Origin: Gemmatimonadota bacterium
GTDB taxonomy: Bacteria > Gemmatimonadota > Gemmatimonadetes > Longimicrobiales > Gaopeijiaceae
Direction: 5' to 3'
NCBI GenBank assembly: GCA_022560615.1
Contig: JADFSR010000005.1
Span: forward strand, 117,224-181,223
DNA: 64,000 nt
Every line of letters begins with the position of its first letter. The first letter of the stretch is position 1. A program made the position numbers and the translations under genes. This document shows, in pieces, positions 31,734-41,142 of the stretch. A model generated the notes under the pieces. That model searched no databases. It was not told the origin of the DNA and saw only the letters and a list, made by a program, of their open reading frames with translations.

Positions 31734-33404
31734 CTAGCTCGGAAGCCAGGCCACCTGAATCTGAGCCAGATAGTTCGACCGGTTCTGGTCGGTGAAATTG
31801 AAGCGCGTGACACGCTCGTACCCGAGTCGGACGGACGTGCGCAGCTCCGATCCGGCGTGCTCGCGCGTCCAGTCGACCGTGGCCCTGAGGCGGATCTCGT
31901 CAGGGTTGTCGGCGGTTCGTCTGCGGGGGAGCCCATCTGTTGGAAAGGCCCAATCATCCCCGCTGTACCGCTCCCACGTGCCGGCAAAGCTCACCACATC
32001 GAACCGACCTCGCCAATCCAAGCCACCCCGCCACGATGTAGCCAGAGGACCCATCGGATCTCCGATCAGGCGTCTGCCGACGGTAAGGCCGTCGCGGAGC
32101 TGGTGATGAGTATGCGGACGCAGCCCCGCGATGTGACCCTCGAGCCAAAGGTCGAGACGTCCTCCGCGGCCTCGCCCCACGACCTTCATTCCGACGGTCC
32201 ACGCGGCGTCGGACCAGAAGGACTCCGCGTGTTTGATTATTGTCGCGTCCAGATCGGTCGAGAGTCCCTCGAGGTAGAACTCCAGACCTTTGCTGGGCAA
32301 GGTGACGCGTACGTCGCCCATCACGACCTTGTCCGAGATCTCTTCGCCCTGAGGCTTGATGAGAAAGATGTCGAGGAGTCGCTCCTTGACCGTCGCACCG
32401 GGAGCGCCTTCGCCTCCCTGGTTGTTGAGCAGGGTCAGGCCTATTTCCACGGACCGGCTGGGGCGTAGGCTCGCCTCGAAGACGATCAGCTTGCCGTGCG
32501 GTATCAGTCGGTCGCCGCCTAGATCTGCGACCCAAGCCGCTCCGGTGAAGGACCCTAGAGCCCCAAGAAACCAAGGAAGTCGTGCCGGGCGTTCGTGAGA
32601 CACCCGCACCATGTCGAGTCCGCGAGCGTTGTGAGAGAGCAAGGGTCCGGCCAATCGGCCGTGACCGCTGGCGACATGGTTCCGACCCACCTCTAAAGCC
32701 ATTCCGGCAAATACACCGCGCACGTAGGCGTCCAGAAGCGTCGCGCCTTCTTCGCTGGACATACCGGTAGGGCGAGAATGCCACACGCGAGGTCGGAGCT
32801 GGACCGCCACTCGGGGAGTGAGCTGGATATCGGCGGTCGCCTCCCCCGCCACCGTCCATCCGTCGGCGAGGATCCGTCCCTGATTGCGTTCTAGCAGCGG
32901 GTTGACGTCGCCTTCGATGAAGCCCTCGTCGTAGCTCACCCGGATTGGCCGACTTGGACTGTCCGCCGACGTCAGAGCGAACGCCGCGGACCTTGCCGAG
33001 AAGCCGGCGTCGGCGCGGCCACACACATCGTCCGTCGTTTCGCACAGCAACGTCATCTCGTGCGCGAAACGCGCCTCGAGACGGCCGAGCGCCTCGTGAA
33101 AGCGAGCTCGGCCTTCGTCGGAGCCATGCAACGTAGCGCGAGCCTGTGCCGCGAAACGCGCAAACGCCATGCGCGAATACGGACGCTGAGCCATCGACGG
33201 TACCTCGACCAGGCCGAAGGCGAATAGCGCGTCGAGGTCCGCGTACGCCGGGTCGAGGTTCGGGACGTAGGGGGAACCCTGGGCCAGAGCGTCGGCCGGA
33301 CTCAAGGTCGCGGAACCCAGCAGTAGCACGAGAACGCTGACGGCCCGGTGGATCGGGGAGGCAGCTAGAGATCGATGCCTTGCCGAAGGTGAGGTGGCGG
33401 TCAC
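31734..33404 (-). CDS. Wzi-like capsule-assembly outer-membrane barrel
   Basis: 556 aa from a GTG at 33404, which gives a signal peptide ending ADALAQG. After a helical N-terminal segment (YADLDALFAFGLV) the protein is a large beta-barrel with Wzi-type features (FEASLRPSRSVEIGLTLLN, LEFYLEGLSTD) and a terminal strand YLAQIQVAWLPS. The Wzi family anchors capsular polysaccharide at the outer membrane. It is divergent from a glycosyltransferase gene, which supports a surface-polysaccharide role. An upstream in-frame start at 33485 would spoil the signal peptide. Confidence 0.68.
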   Translation of the reverse strand: MTATSPSARHRSLAASPIHRAVSVLVLLLGSATLSPADALAQGSPYVPNLDPAYADLDALFAFGLVEVPSMAQRPYSRMAFARFAAQARATLHGSDEGRARFHEALGRLEARFAHEMTLLCETTDDVCGRADAGFSARSAAFALTSADSPSRPIRVSYDEGFIEGDVNPLLERNQGRILADGWTVAGEATADIQLTPRVAVQLRPRVWHSRPTGMSSEEGATLLDAYVRGVFAGMALEVGRNHVASGHGRLAGPLLSHNARGLDMVRVSHERPARLPWFLGALGSFTGAAWVADLGGDRLIPHGKLIVFEASLRPSRSVEIGLTLLNNQGGEGAPGATVKERLLDIFLIKPQGEEISDKVVMGDVRVTLPSKGLEFYLEGLSTDLDATIIKHAESFWSDAAWTVGMKVVGRGRGGRLDLWLEGHIAGLRPHTHHQLRDGLTVGRRLIGDPMGPLATSWRGGLDWRGRFDVVSFAGTWERYSGDDWAFPTDGLPRRRTADNPDEIRLRATVDWTREHAGSELRTSVRLGYERVTRFNFTDQNRSNYLAQIQVAWLPS

Positions 33405-33564
33405 GTGGTCTGCGCCTTTGTTTCGTCCGACTTTCGCGAACACAATGATGAGCCATGGGGCGCAAGGTGAACAGTGGACGGGCACCGTGTACCTTGGGTC
33501 GCAACTACTTCCTTCAGGGCTTCCTGATCAACGTGACCTTTATTGCTCAGTCGGAGGCGGAGGC

Positions 33565-34281
33565 GTGATCCCACGCGTGATTCACCAGATTTGGCTGGGG
33601 GAATCAGGCGACCCGTCGCCACCTACAGCGTTCCGCGAGGCGGCCGCCACGTGGCGCGACCACCATCCGGACTGGGAGTATCGGCTGTGGGACGCTGCGG
33701 ACGTCGACCGGCTTTTCGCTTCCAGCCGGCCCGACCTTCACACCCTCTATCGCAGCTACCCACATTGGGTGCAGCGTGCGGATGCAGCCCGGTACCTCAT
33801 CCTCCACGAGTTCGGCGGCGTGTACGCCGATCTGGACATCCGATGCGTGAGCAGCTTCAACCGCGTCGCCGACGCCGACCTACTGCTCGCACCCACGGAA
33901 CCGCTCGGCGTGTCGAACGACCTCATGGCGGCTGCCGCACACCATCCCCTATTCCACAGTCTTCTGGATGAGCTTGCGGTCTCGCATCGTCGTTGGGGAA
34001 GGCCGTGGGTGCCTCGCCACTTCCAGATCATGTGCGGCACCGGCTCTTTGCATCTGTCGCGTGTCTTCGCGAGGCTCGACGCAGCCACGGCTGTGCGGCT
34101 CCTCACTTCCGGTGAGTATGGCCACGGCAGCGCCGACGAGGCACTCGTTCACCATATCGAGGGTAATTCGTGGGCGGGGTGGGACACGCACGCCCTCGTC
34201 TTCCTACAGAACCGGTGGCCAAGCCTCATGCTGGTTGCGCTGATCCTCGTTGCCGCGTCGGCCTTTTTCCTCGGGAGATAG
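33565..34281 (+). CDS. OCH1-like (DXD) glycosyltransferase with C-terminal membrane anchor
   Basis: 238 aa from GTG 33565 with GGAGGCGGAGG ahead. The family opening IPRVIHQIWLG, the nucleotide-sugar region WVQRADAARYLILHEFGG and the catalytic DXD in VYADLDIR are present. The C-terminus ends in a membrane helix (LMLVALILVAASAFFLGR), unusual for bacterial relatives, which suggests it is tethered to the inner membrane. Sugar and acceptor are unknown. The neighbouring Wzi-like gene points to envelope polysaccharide. Confidence 0.82.
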   Translation: MIPRVIHQIWLGESGDPSPPTAFREAAATWRDHHPDWEYRLWDAADVDRLFASSRPDLHTLYRSYPHWVQRADAARYLILHEFGGVYADLDIRCVSSFNRVADADLLLAPTEPLGVSNDLMAAAAHHPLFHSLLDELAVSHRRWGRPWVPRHFQIMCGTGSLHLSRVFARLDAATAVRLLTSGEYGHGSADEALVHHIEGNSWAGWDTHALVFLQNRWPSLMLVALILVAASAFFLGR

Positions 34282-34353
34282 GACATCCAGCGCGACGGAG
34301 AATCTCGGCGCGTAACCGCCCGAGCTTACACCCCCCGAGAGGAGCTCGCCAAC

Positions 34354-34950
34354 ATGCTCACGCATGGCGCAGGCATCCTCGCCAGTGCCGCCGGAACGGC
34401 AGTGCTCGTCAGCCTGGCGGCAGCCGCCGGCACCGCGGCCGTTGTGGGAGCATCAGTCTTCGGGGGCTCGCTCATCCTGCTCTACACGGCATCCACGCTC
34501 TACCACGCGACCCGCAGACCGACCACCAAGGTGCGCCTCAAGGTGCTCGACCACTGTGCCATCTACGTCCTCATCGCGGGCACGTACACGCCCTTCACGC
34601 TCGTGGGCCTCCGAGGCGCCTGGGGGTGGAGCCTGTTCGGCGTCATCTGGGGGCTGGCCGCGGCAGGTGTGGTCTTCAAGCTCTTCTGGACCGGGCGCTT
34701 CCCGAAGGTATCGACGGCGCTCTACATCGCGATGGGATGGCTCATCGTCATCGCCGCCGCCCCCACCATCCGGGCGCTATCCCCCCTAACGCTGGCCTGG
34801 CTCTTCGCGGGAGGCGTGGCATACACCTCGGGCACGTTCTTCTACCACAACCGCCGCATCCCCTACGCCCACGCCATCTGGCATGTCTTCGTGCTGGCGG
34901 GTAGCGTCTCCCACGGCATCGCGGTGGCACTGCAGATGGTGGGCGCCTGA
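34354..34950 (+). CDS. Hemolysin III/YqfA (PAQR-like) membrane protein
   Basis: 198 aa with seven predicted helices. The PAQR/HlyIII metal-site residues are visible: LYHATR with a His in the first half, DHCAIYVLIAGTYTPF, and the C-terminal IWHVFVLAGSVSHG. The frame upstream of the ATG continues with the conserved AYTPREELAN, back to the stop of the glycosyltransferase gene, but offers no ATG, GTG or TTG, so the annotated start cuts into the family's usual N-terminus. Role unknown; relatives affect membrane lipid balance. Confidence 0.85.
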   Translation: MLTHGAGILASAAGTAVLVSLAAAAGTAAVVGASVFGGSLILLYTASTLYHATRRPTTKVRLKVLDHCAIYVLIAGTYTPFTLVGLRGAWGWSLFGVIWGLAAAGVVFKLFWTGRFPKVSTALYIAMGWLIVIAAAPTIRALSPLTLAWLFAGGVAYTSGTFFYHNRRIPYAHAIWHVFVLAGSVSHGIAVALQMVGA

Positions 34951-34974
34951 CGAGCGCGCCCTCGGGGCTTCTCG

Positions 34975-36051
34975 CTACCGCCCCCCCTCCGTCCTCTCCT
35001 GATAACGAGCGCCACTCAGCACGCCAGCGAGCGCGTAGTTGCCTTCGTGGCAAGCATACTCGTAGATCTGGCCGTCGAGCGCCTTGAACGGAATCTGGCC
35101 GCCCCACGCACTCTCATACGTCGAGGGGTCATCGATCGTGAACTCGTAGAGCAGCGTCTCGTCGTCGACTCGCGTGAAACGCTCCGTCACCTTTCGATCT
35201 GCCGAGGGACCGGCCCCGAGAAACTGCTGATCGGAATTGATGTTGGTCGTCTCGACCACGAGCGTATTCCCTTCATACCAACCCCGCGAGTCACCGAACC
35301 ATGGACGCAGATCAGCGCGCAGCGGATCAGCTTCACCCAGCCGAATGATGCGCACGTCGTGCACCATCTCCGCCATGATCATCACGTAGTCGGCGTTCTG
35401 CACGATCGTGTAGTTGTTGTTGTACCAGTAGTTGGGGAGCATCGGCGGACCGGCGCTGGACCCGAAGGAGACGAGACACCGTTCAGCGTTGGGTCGGAGC
35501 TCCGGATGATCGTACGGACCGAACTGGCTCCTGAGCGCCTTCTCGTCGGCAATCCGCTGGCGCGCCTCGGACGTCATCTGCGGTACGCGGCCGTCCGACG
35601 GATTCATGACGAGTGAGCTCCTGGGCTCACCGCTCACGATCGCGACCCGGTCGCCTGGATCCCTATAGACTTCGTTGTAGCACGAGGTCCCTGAATCGAT
35701 GCAGATCGGGTTCGTACCACCGGCCGGAGGCGGTGCGCGGTCCGGATCGCTCGGCGCATTGGTCAGCGCGACGAGCTCGGCCTGACCGGTCTCGAGCTCG
35801 CTGACCTTGTCCCACGTGAGAACGGGCGCCCAGCCTTCGGGGCGCTGGAGGGGAGTAAGCGTCGCGTTGGTCCAGTTCCCTTGCAGGTCGGGGTGACCGT
35901 GCACGGTCCTGGGCGCTTCCCAATCTCCCGCGTCGGAGGCATGAGTCTGGGCGACCGCGGGGCAGACCAGCACCGCCGTACACGCCAGCAGCGCTATCGC
36001 GGCGATCGCGGAGTGCTTGAGCGGAGCCGAGGTCGAGAGATTCACGGTCAC
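34975..36051 (-). CDS. Exported protein of unknown function (Acidobacteriota/Gemmatimonadota family)
   Basis: 358 aa. GTG 36051 is chosen because GGAGG lies 7 bp upstream. A signal peptide ends CPAVAQ. The mature start WEAPRTVHGHPDLQGNWTNATLTPLQRP is typical of a large exported family in Acidobacteriota and Gemmatimonadota (quoted here in two parts: WEAPRTVHGHPDLQGNW and TNATLTPLQRP). It has four cysteines (ICIDSGTSCYNE and two later) and the ending YEYACHEGNYAL. No catalytic motif is recognised. Confidence 0.6.
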   Translation of the reverse strand: MTVNLSTSAPLKHSAIAAIALLACTAVLVCPAVAQTHASDAGDWEAPRTVHGHPDLQGNWTNATLTPLQRPEGWAPVLTWDKVSELETGQAELVALTNAPSDPDRAPPPAGGTNPICIDSGTSCYNEVYRDPGDRVAIVSGEPRSSLVMNPSDGRVPQMTSEARQRIADEKALRSQFGPYDHPELRPNAERCLVSFGSSAGPPMLPNYWYNNNYTIVQNADYVMIMAEMVHDVRIIRLGEADPLRADLRPWFGDSRGWYEGNTLVVETTNINSDQQFLGAGPSADRKVTERFTRVDDETLLYEFTIDDPSTYESAWGGQIPFKALDGQIYEYACHEGNYALAGVLSGARYQERTEGGR

Positions 36052-36159
36052 CTTTGTTCCTCCGAGCCGACGGACGTCCTTCGAAGGTGTCCGTTCGAAC
36101 ATGCGGACCCTTCAGCGGTGAAATATGCGGACCGCTGCCCCGTCCAGCCAGTCGGGGCC

Positions 36160-37197
36160 TCAGAAACCCTTCGTGCGCACCGCCTCGCCGGCCTTCGTCA
36201 CCACCAACCCCTCGACCCCGTCGAGAGGCTCCAGCAAGCGAACGCCGGCATCGGGCCCGAGCACCATCACGGCGGTCGACAGCGCATCGGCCGCCATCGC
36301 GGTTCGTGCTACCACCGACACCGACGCGGTGTGGGTGGGAGAGTGCCCTGTCCGGGGATCGATGATGTGATGCGCGCTGCGGTCCTCGGTGAACCACTGC
36401 AGATAGTCCCCCGAGGTGGCGATGCAGCCGCCGGCGAGCCGAACGAGATCGATCGTGCCGTGCTCATCCCGGGGATCCTGCACCGCCACTGTCCACGGTT
36501 CGTCGACCGATCTCGCTCCGCCGCTCGCTATATCCCCTCCGGCGTCCACGAGCACCCGGTCGGCCCCCGCTCCCACCAGCGTGGCGACGGTGCGGTCGAC
36601 GACGTAACCCTTCGCGATCCCGTCGAGCGTGACCGACATCCCGGGGCGATCGAATTCCACGCCGGCCCCCTCGATGCGCACGCCTTCGTAGCCGACGAGC
36701 GGGAGGGCACTGGCCACGGCAACCGCGTCTGGCAGCCCCTCGCCGCGCTCAGCCCGCGAAGCGTAGAGGTGATGCAGCGGCGCGACGGTCGGGTCGAACG
36801 CGCCCGCACTCATGCGGGCGTAGTCGAGCGCCTGAGCCATCACCTCGAGCAACTCCGCGGGCGCGTCATCGATGCTCCCCACGGCGTTCAGTCGCGAAAG
36901 CGGACTGTCGGGCCGGTAACGGCTCAGGATCGCCTCCAGCCGGGTTATCTCCGCGAAGGCCTCGTCGACCATTGCGCCCGCGGCCGACGCGTCGGGATGC
37001 ACGACCGTCACCGTGACGAGCGTCCCGAGCCGCGTCCGGGTGAGGCTCACGCGGTGGAGCGCAGCCCGTCGCAGCAGTTCGGACACCACGCCGGTGCCGA
37101 GCGCTGTCCCGACCCCCGCGACCGCGCTGATTTTGAGCATGTCCCTGCGCGTGAGGGATCTCCATCCAGCCGCGGGAGTCTCCGGCCGCTCAGCCAA
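36160..37197 (-). CDS. apbE: ApbE, FAD:protein FMN transferase (copy 2)
   Basis: 345 aa. A Tat-type signal (LTRRDMLKISAVAG) begins the protein. The conserved motifs match copy 1 closely: TRLGTLVTVTVVHPD, VTLDGIAKGYVVDRT, VLVDAGGDIASGG, ATSGDY, HHIIDPRTGHSPTH. It overlaps the NosR-like gene by 8 bp, as in copy 1. It should flavinylate Thr153 of that partner. The pair arose by duplication of the 10110-13395 module or of a common ancestor. Confidence 0.92.
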   Translation of the reverse strand: MAERPETPAAGWRSLTRRDMLKISAVAGVGTALGTGVVSELLRRAALHRVSLTRTRLGTLVTVTVVHPDASAAGAMVDEAFAEITRLEAILSRYRPDSPLSRLNAVGSIDDAPAELLEVMAQALDYARMSAGAFDPTVAPLHHLYASRAERGEGLPDAVAVASALPLVGYEGVRIEGAGVEFDRPGMSVTLDGIAKGYVVDRTVATLVGAGADRVLVDAGGDIASGGARSVDEPWTVAVQDPRDEHGTIDLVRLAGGCIATSGDYLQWFTEDRSAHHIIDPRTGHSPTHTASVSVVARTAMAADALSTAVMVLGPDAGVRLLEPLDGVEGLVVTKAGEAVRTKGF

Positions 37198-39337
37198 GAG
37201 ATGCTCCCGCGGCGCCTGACACCTGGAGCTGCACGAGCCGGGGGCGGATCTCCTCCATGTCGTGCCTGCATACGCCAGCCTCCTCGATCAGCTTGGTCTC
37301 GCAGACGTTGCAGCGCACGCACTCTTTGAAGTCCACGAGATCGCCGCGGATCGCGCCGGTCGGACACCCCTGCTCACACACCTTGCAGTGCCCGCAATGT
37401 TCGACGCGGCGGATGCGGTTCAGCGAGACGAGTGAGCCGATCGCGAGCGCCGCGCCGAGCGGGCACACATACCGACAGTAGAAGCGCGGCACGATCGCGG
37501 ACGCGACCAGAAAGCTCAGCGCGATCCCCCACAACAGGACCGAGGTGCTCGGGAAGAAGACCGTCCCGAACGGCTCCACGTATTGGTACAGGCTGGCGTG
37601 GCTTCCGGCGATGGCCGGAATCAGGATCCCGCCCAGCAAGGCGTATTTCACCCATAGCGCACGGTCATGGACGGCTTGCGGCACCTTCTTGTGAAAGCGT
37701 GCGGGCACGACGTTGTCGAGCAGGTCCTGCAGTGCGCCGAACGGGCACAGGAAGCCACAGAAGACGCGACCAAAGAGCACCGTCGCGATCACCGTGAAGG
37801 TGACCATGAGCAGGAGAGCCAAGTCGTCGAAGTACACGGAGGGTCCGCGCCAGATGCCACTCGTGATGTGAGAGACGGACAGGAATCCCCCGTCGATCCA
37901 CCCTAGGAAGACGAGCGTGACGGCGAGCGAGACGGCGCGGATCGATCGCTTCTTCATGAAGAAAGCGAGCGTGGCGAGTAGCAGCACCACGGCCATCGCA
38001 CCGAGCCGTTTCGCTTCAGTTCGTTCAAATGCGCGAGAGAGGATCGTCTCGTCTTCGGCATAAACGAGGTCGAGCACGTCGAGGTCCTGGGCCGGCGTGA
38101 GCGACCCGCGACTGGCACGGAGCGCTTCTGCCGAAGGTGCCGCTTCCGGAAGCTCGGGCGCCGGCGTGTTCGCGGGTCGCTCGGCGCCTGGCGTGGGGCT
38201 CGCGCTTGCCGTCTCGCCAACGCCCCCGTTTGCCCGGTCCGTCGGGGCCGTGTCGCCGCCTGAAGAGGCTGTGGGCAGCGCTGCCGCTGCCAGAGCCTCC
38301 ACCGCCAGCACCTCGCGCGCCTCGAGCGTGAGGTACTCGACCGCGTAGAGATCCAGGTTCGGCCGGAGATCGAACAGGATCTCGAACGGCCTCGTGATGT
38401 CGATCGAGGCGTCCAGGATCATCGCGCCAGTGAACCGTACCTGGTCGTACATGACGCCGCCCGCAGCCAGTCCAAATGGGAGGACCTGGTCTTCGGGCGT
38501 CGGGATCGTGTCACCGTCCTGAGCGACCGACCACCCGTCCCGGCTGAAGTAACGGAGTCGCGGGCCGTCCACACCATACGCGAACACATGCCCACCACCG
38601 ACCGACTCCCGTGCGCGGTACGCGCTGGCCAAAGCCTCCGCGCCGACGAGGCGCTCGCCGAAGGCATCGTCGAACAGGTGCACCAGCGACAACTCCGCCA
38701 TGCCGATCTCGCTGTCCACGATCATCACCTTCACGACCCCGGCCTGGCGTAGCTCCAACCACGAGAGAGCGTTCGCGTCGGCGACGACTCCTGGGGCTTC
38801 CGCCGCCCGCGTGAAGTATGCCTCGGCGACACGGCGGGCAGCGTTGCGCATGCCGAGCGAGATCGCTCGCACGCTGACCGTCGCGCGCGATATGCTCTCG
38901 ACGTCCCTGAAGGGACGGAACGCATCGCCGATGTGCTTGTCCGCGTACTGCTCCTGGAAACCGCGCGGTCGCAGGAAGTCGCCGCGACTACTCCGCATCG
39001 ACTCTCGATAGTCGGTAATTCGCATGCCGGTCAGGCGACCGTCGAGCCCGAGTCCCACGACGGTTCCAATGGGAGCGCTGTATCCGCTTCTCTCAGGGGG
39101 GACGTCGGCGGTGTGGAAGACGTACCCGACCAGGCTCTCGTCGCCAGTTTCAGGATCGACGCGGAACGCCTGCATCACGGTGGGATCCACGCCCCACTCC
39201 ACGAAGCGGTCCACCCCGGGCATGACCTGATGCATCAGCTCCTCGGGAACGTCCCGTATGCGCTGCGCAGCCGCCCCCGCCGGGAGCAGCAGGGCGAGGA
39301 GGCAGGCACACGCGAGCGTGCGCAAGGAGAGGGTCAT
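37190..39337 (-). CDS. NosR/NapH-like FMN-binding, 4Fe-4S membrane protein (copy 2)
   Basis: 715 aa from ATG 39337; a clean signal peptide ends PAGAAAQ. The domain order equals copy 1: FMN-binding domain with ISRAT (T153), an Ala/Pro-rich linker, a membrane domain with FCGFLCPFGALQD and YCRYVCPLGAAL, and ferredoxin clusters CGHCKVCEQGCPTG and CVRCNVCET. Copy 1 has Asp-Phe in place of Gly-His at the first cluster. This copy has no sigma or permease genes beside it and is followed only by apbE. Confidence 0.88.
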   Translation of the reverse strand: MTLSLRTLACACLLALLLPAGAAAQRIRDVPEELMHQVMPGVDRFVEWGVDPTVMQAFRVDPETGDESLVGYVFHTADVPPERSGYSAPIGTVVGLGLDGRLTGMRITDYRESMRSSRGDFLRPRGFQEQYADKHIGDAFRPFRDVESISRATVSVRAISLGMRNAARRVAEAYFTRAAEAPGVVADANALSWLELRQAGVVKVMIVDSEIGMAELSLVHLFDDAFGERLVGAEALASAYRARESVGGGHVFAYGVDGPRLRYFSRDGWSVAQDGDTIPTPEDQVLPFGLAAGGVMYDQVRFTGAMILDASIDITRPFEILFDLRPNLDLYAVEYLTLEAREVLAVEALAAAALPTASSGGDTAPTDRANGGVGETASASPTPGAERPANTPAPELPEAAPSAEALRASRGSLTPAQDLDVLDLVYAEDETILSRAFERTEAKRLGAMAVVLLLATLAFFMKKRSIRAVSLAVTLVFLGWIDGGFLSVSHITSGIWRGPSVYFDDLALLLMVTFTVIATVLFGRVFCGFLCPFGALQDLLDNVVPARFHKKVPQAVHDRALWVKYALLGGILIPAIAGSHASLYQYVEPFGTVFFPSTSVLLWGIALSFLVASAIVPRFYCRYVCPLGAALAIGSLVSLNRIRRVEHCGHCKVCEQGCPTGAIRGDLVDFKECVRCNVCETKLIEEAGVCRHDMEEIRPRLVQLQVSGAAGASLG

Positions 39338-39363
39338 GGCGAGAGGGTCATGGGGCGGAAAGC

Positions 39364-41064
39364 CTAGTTCGCAACCGCCATCCCGTCCTTGTGAGGCGTC
39401 GAGCCACCGGTCATCACGCCGGTCTGGACATCGAACATGATGCCCTGGGCGCCGCCGACGCCCCCTCGTGTGGTTCTGCGCCGAAGCACGTGACCCCACG
39501 CCTCCAGTTGCGTCAGCACGTCTTCACTGATCCCCGGCTCGACCGTGACGTTCAGGCCACCGCCGTGGTTGATGCGAGGGATTTCGACCGCCTGCTGCAT
39601 GTTCATCCCGAACTCGACGACGTTGAGGAAGATCTGGACATGCTGCTGGGGCTGCACGGCGCCACCCATCGCGCCGAACGTCATGAAGAACTCACCGTCC
39701 TTGAAGGCCATCGCAGGAATGATGGTATGGAACGGGCGCTTGTGCGGCTCGACGACGTTCACGTGGCCCGGCTCGCGAGAGAAGAGCGCGCCCCGGTTCT
39801 GCAGCGTGAAGCCGGTCCCAGGGGGAACCAGGCCGGACCCGAAGCCCGAATAGAGGCTGTAGATGAAGGACACGGCGTTGTGATCCTTGTCCATGACCTC
39901 CAAAAGAACCGTGTCACCGTCTCCGTTGATTCCCGACTCCGGACGCTCCGCCGCTCTCGTCGGATCGATGCGCTCGAACTGACTCCTGGCGTATTCGGTG
40001 GAGATCATCTCCTGCACCGGCAGATGGTTGAACTCGGGGTCCGAGTTCCACTTTTGGATGTCGGCGTAGGCCAGTTTCTTCGCCTCGATGAAGTGGTGCA
40101 GATAGTCGGCCGAGTTGTGGCCCATCGCACCCAGATCGACGTTGCCCAGGATCTTGATCATCTCGAGCGCCGCGATGCCCTGGCCGTTCGGCGGCAGCTC
40201 GTACAGCCGGTAGTTCTTGTAGTCGGCGTAGATGGGCTCGACCCACGTGGAGGTGTGATCCGCGAAGTCCTTCATCGTGAAGAAGCCGTCGTGCTCATTC
40301 GAGTACGCGACCATCGCCTCCGCGATGGGGCCGTTGTAGAACGCGTCCCTGCCATCCGCACCGAGCATTCTGAACGTATTTGCGAGATCAGGGTTCCGGA
40401 ACACGTCGCCAGCCCTGGGTGCTCGCTTGCCGTCGATCAGCCACGTGGCCCGGGTCGAGGGCTCTTGGTTTCTCTCGAGGGATCGCCAAGCGTCGGCGAT
40501 GATCGGCGACACTGCGAAGCCGTGCTCGGCATAGTAGATCGCGGGCTCGAGTACCTCAGCCATGCTCATGGTGCCGTACTTCTCCAGCACCTCGAACCAG
40601 CCGTCGACGGCACCGGGAACGGTCACCGAGTAGATCCCCCGAATCCGGTCCATGTCGTGTTTGTCGAGCTTCTCGTTGAGAGCCTCGAGCGTCATCCCGT
40701 AGGGCGCCCGACCACTCGCGTTGAGGCCGACCAGCTTCTTCTCGGCGGCGATGTAGATCATGATGAACGCATCACCGCCCAGACTCGTGCTGTTCGGTTC
40801 CACGACCGTGAGCACCGCAGCCGTCGCGACGGCTGCGTCGATGGCATTGCCGCCCGCCTTCAGGATGTCGAGCCCGGCGTTCGACGCGAGAGGCTGACTC
40901 GTAGCCACGACGCCGCGGAGGCCGGAGACTGGAGACCGGAGCGTCTCGTAGTCGAATCCCTCGTCTTCCTGTGCTTCTGCCTGTTGCGGATCGAGGCTGA
41001 GGAAGAGGCATGGCAGCAGCGCGAGCACGGTCGCGACGCGACGCTCAAGGATGGAGTTCAGCAT
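39364..41064 (-). CDS. ggt: Gamma-glutamyltransferase
   Basis: 566 aa. ATG 41064 is chosen over 41076 because GAGGGGA sits just upstream. A signal peptide ends AEAQ. The family landmarks are there: GGNAIDAAVATAAVLTVVEP, SLGGDAFIMIY, and the self-cleavage region GDGDTVLLEVMDKD, where Thr (about residue 385) becomes the N-terminal nucleophile of the small subunit. FGSGLVPPGTGF and GAMGGAVQPQQHVQ close the active site. It acts in the periplasm on glutathione or other gamma-glutamyl compounds. A D-amino-acid oxidase-like relic lies upstream. Confidence 0.9.
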   Translation of the reverse strand: MLNSILERRVATVLALLPCLFLSLDPQQAEAQEDEGFDYETLRSPVSGLRGVVATSQPLASNAGLDILKAGGNAIDAAVATAAVLTVVEPNSTSLGGDAFIMIYIAAEKKLVGLNASGRAPYGMTLEALNEKLDKHDMDRIRGIYSVTVPGAVDGWFEVLEKYGTMSMAEVLEPAIYYAEHGFAVSPIIADAWRSLERNQEPSTRATWLIDGKRAPRAGDVFRNPDLANTFRMLGADGRDAFYNGPIAEAMVAYSNEHDGFFTMKDFADHTSTWVEPIYADYKNYRLYELPPNGQGIAALEMIKILGNVDLGAMGHNSADYLHHFIEAKKLAYADIQKWNSDPEFNHLPVQEMISTEYARSQFERIDPTRAAERPESGINGDGDTVLLEVMDKDHNAVSFIYSLYSGFGSGLVPPGTGFTLQNRGALFSREPGHVNVVEPHKRPFHTIIPAMAFKDGEFFMTFGAMGGAVQPQQHVQIFLNVVEFGMNMQQAVEIPRINHGGGLNVTVEPGISEDVLTQLEAWGHVLRRRTTRGGVGGAQGIMFDVQTGVMTGGSTPHKDGMAVAN

Positions 41065-41142
41065 GTGTCCCCTCATTTGGCCTTAAGGATTTTCACGACA
41101 ATAGTAGGACCCTCAGCTCCCCGACGCTGTTCAGCGCCTCCC

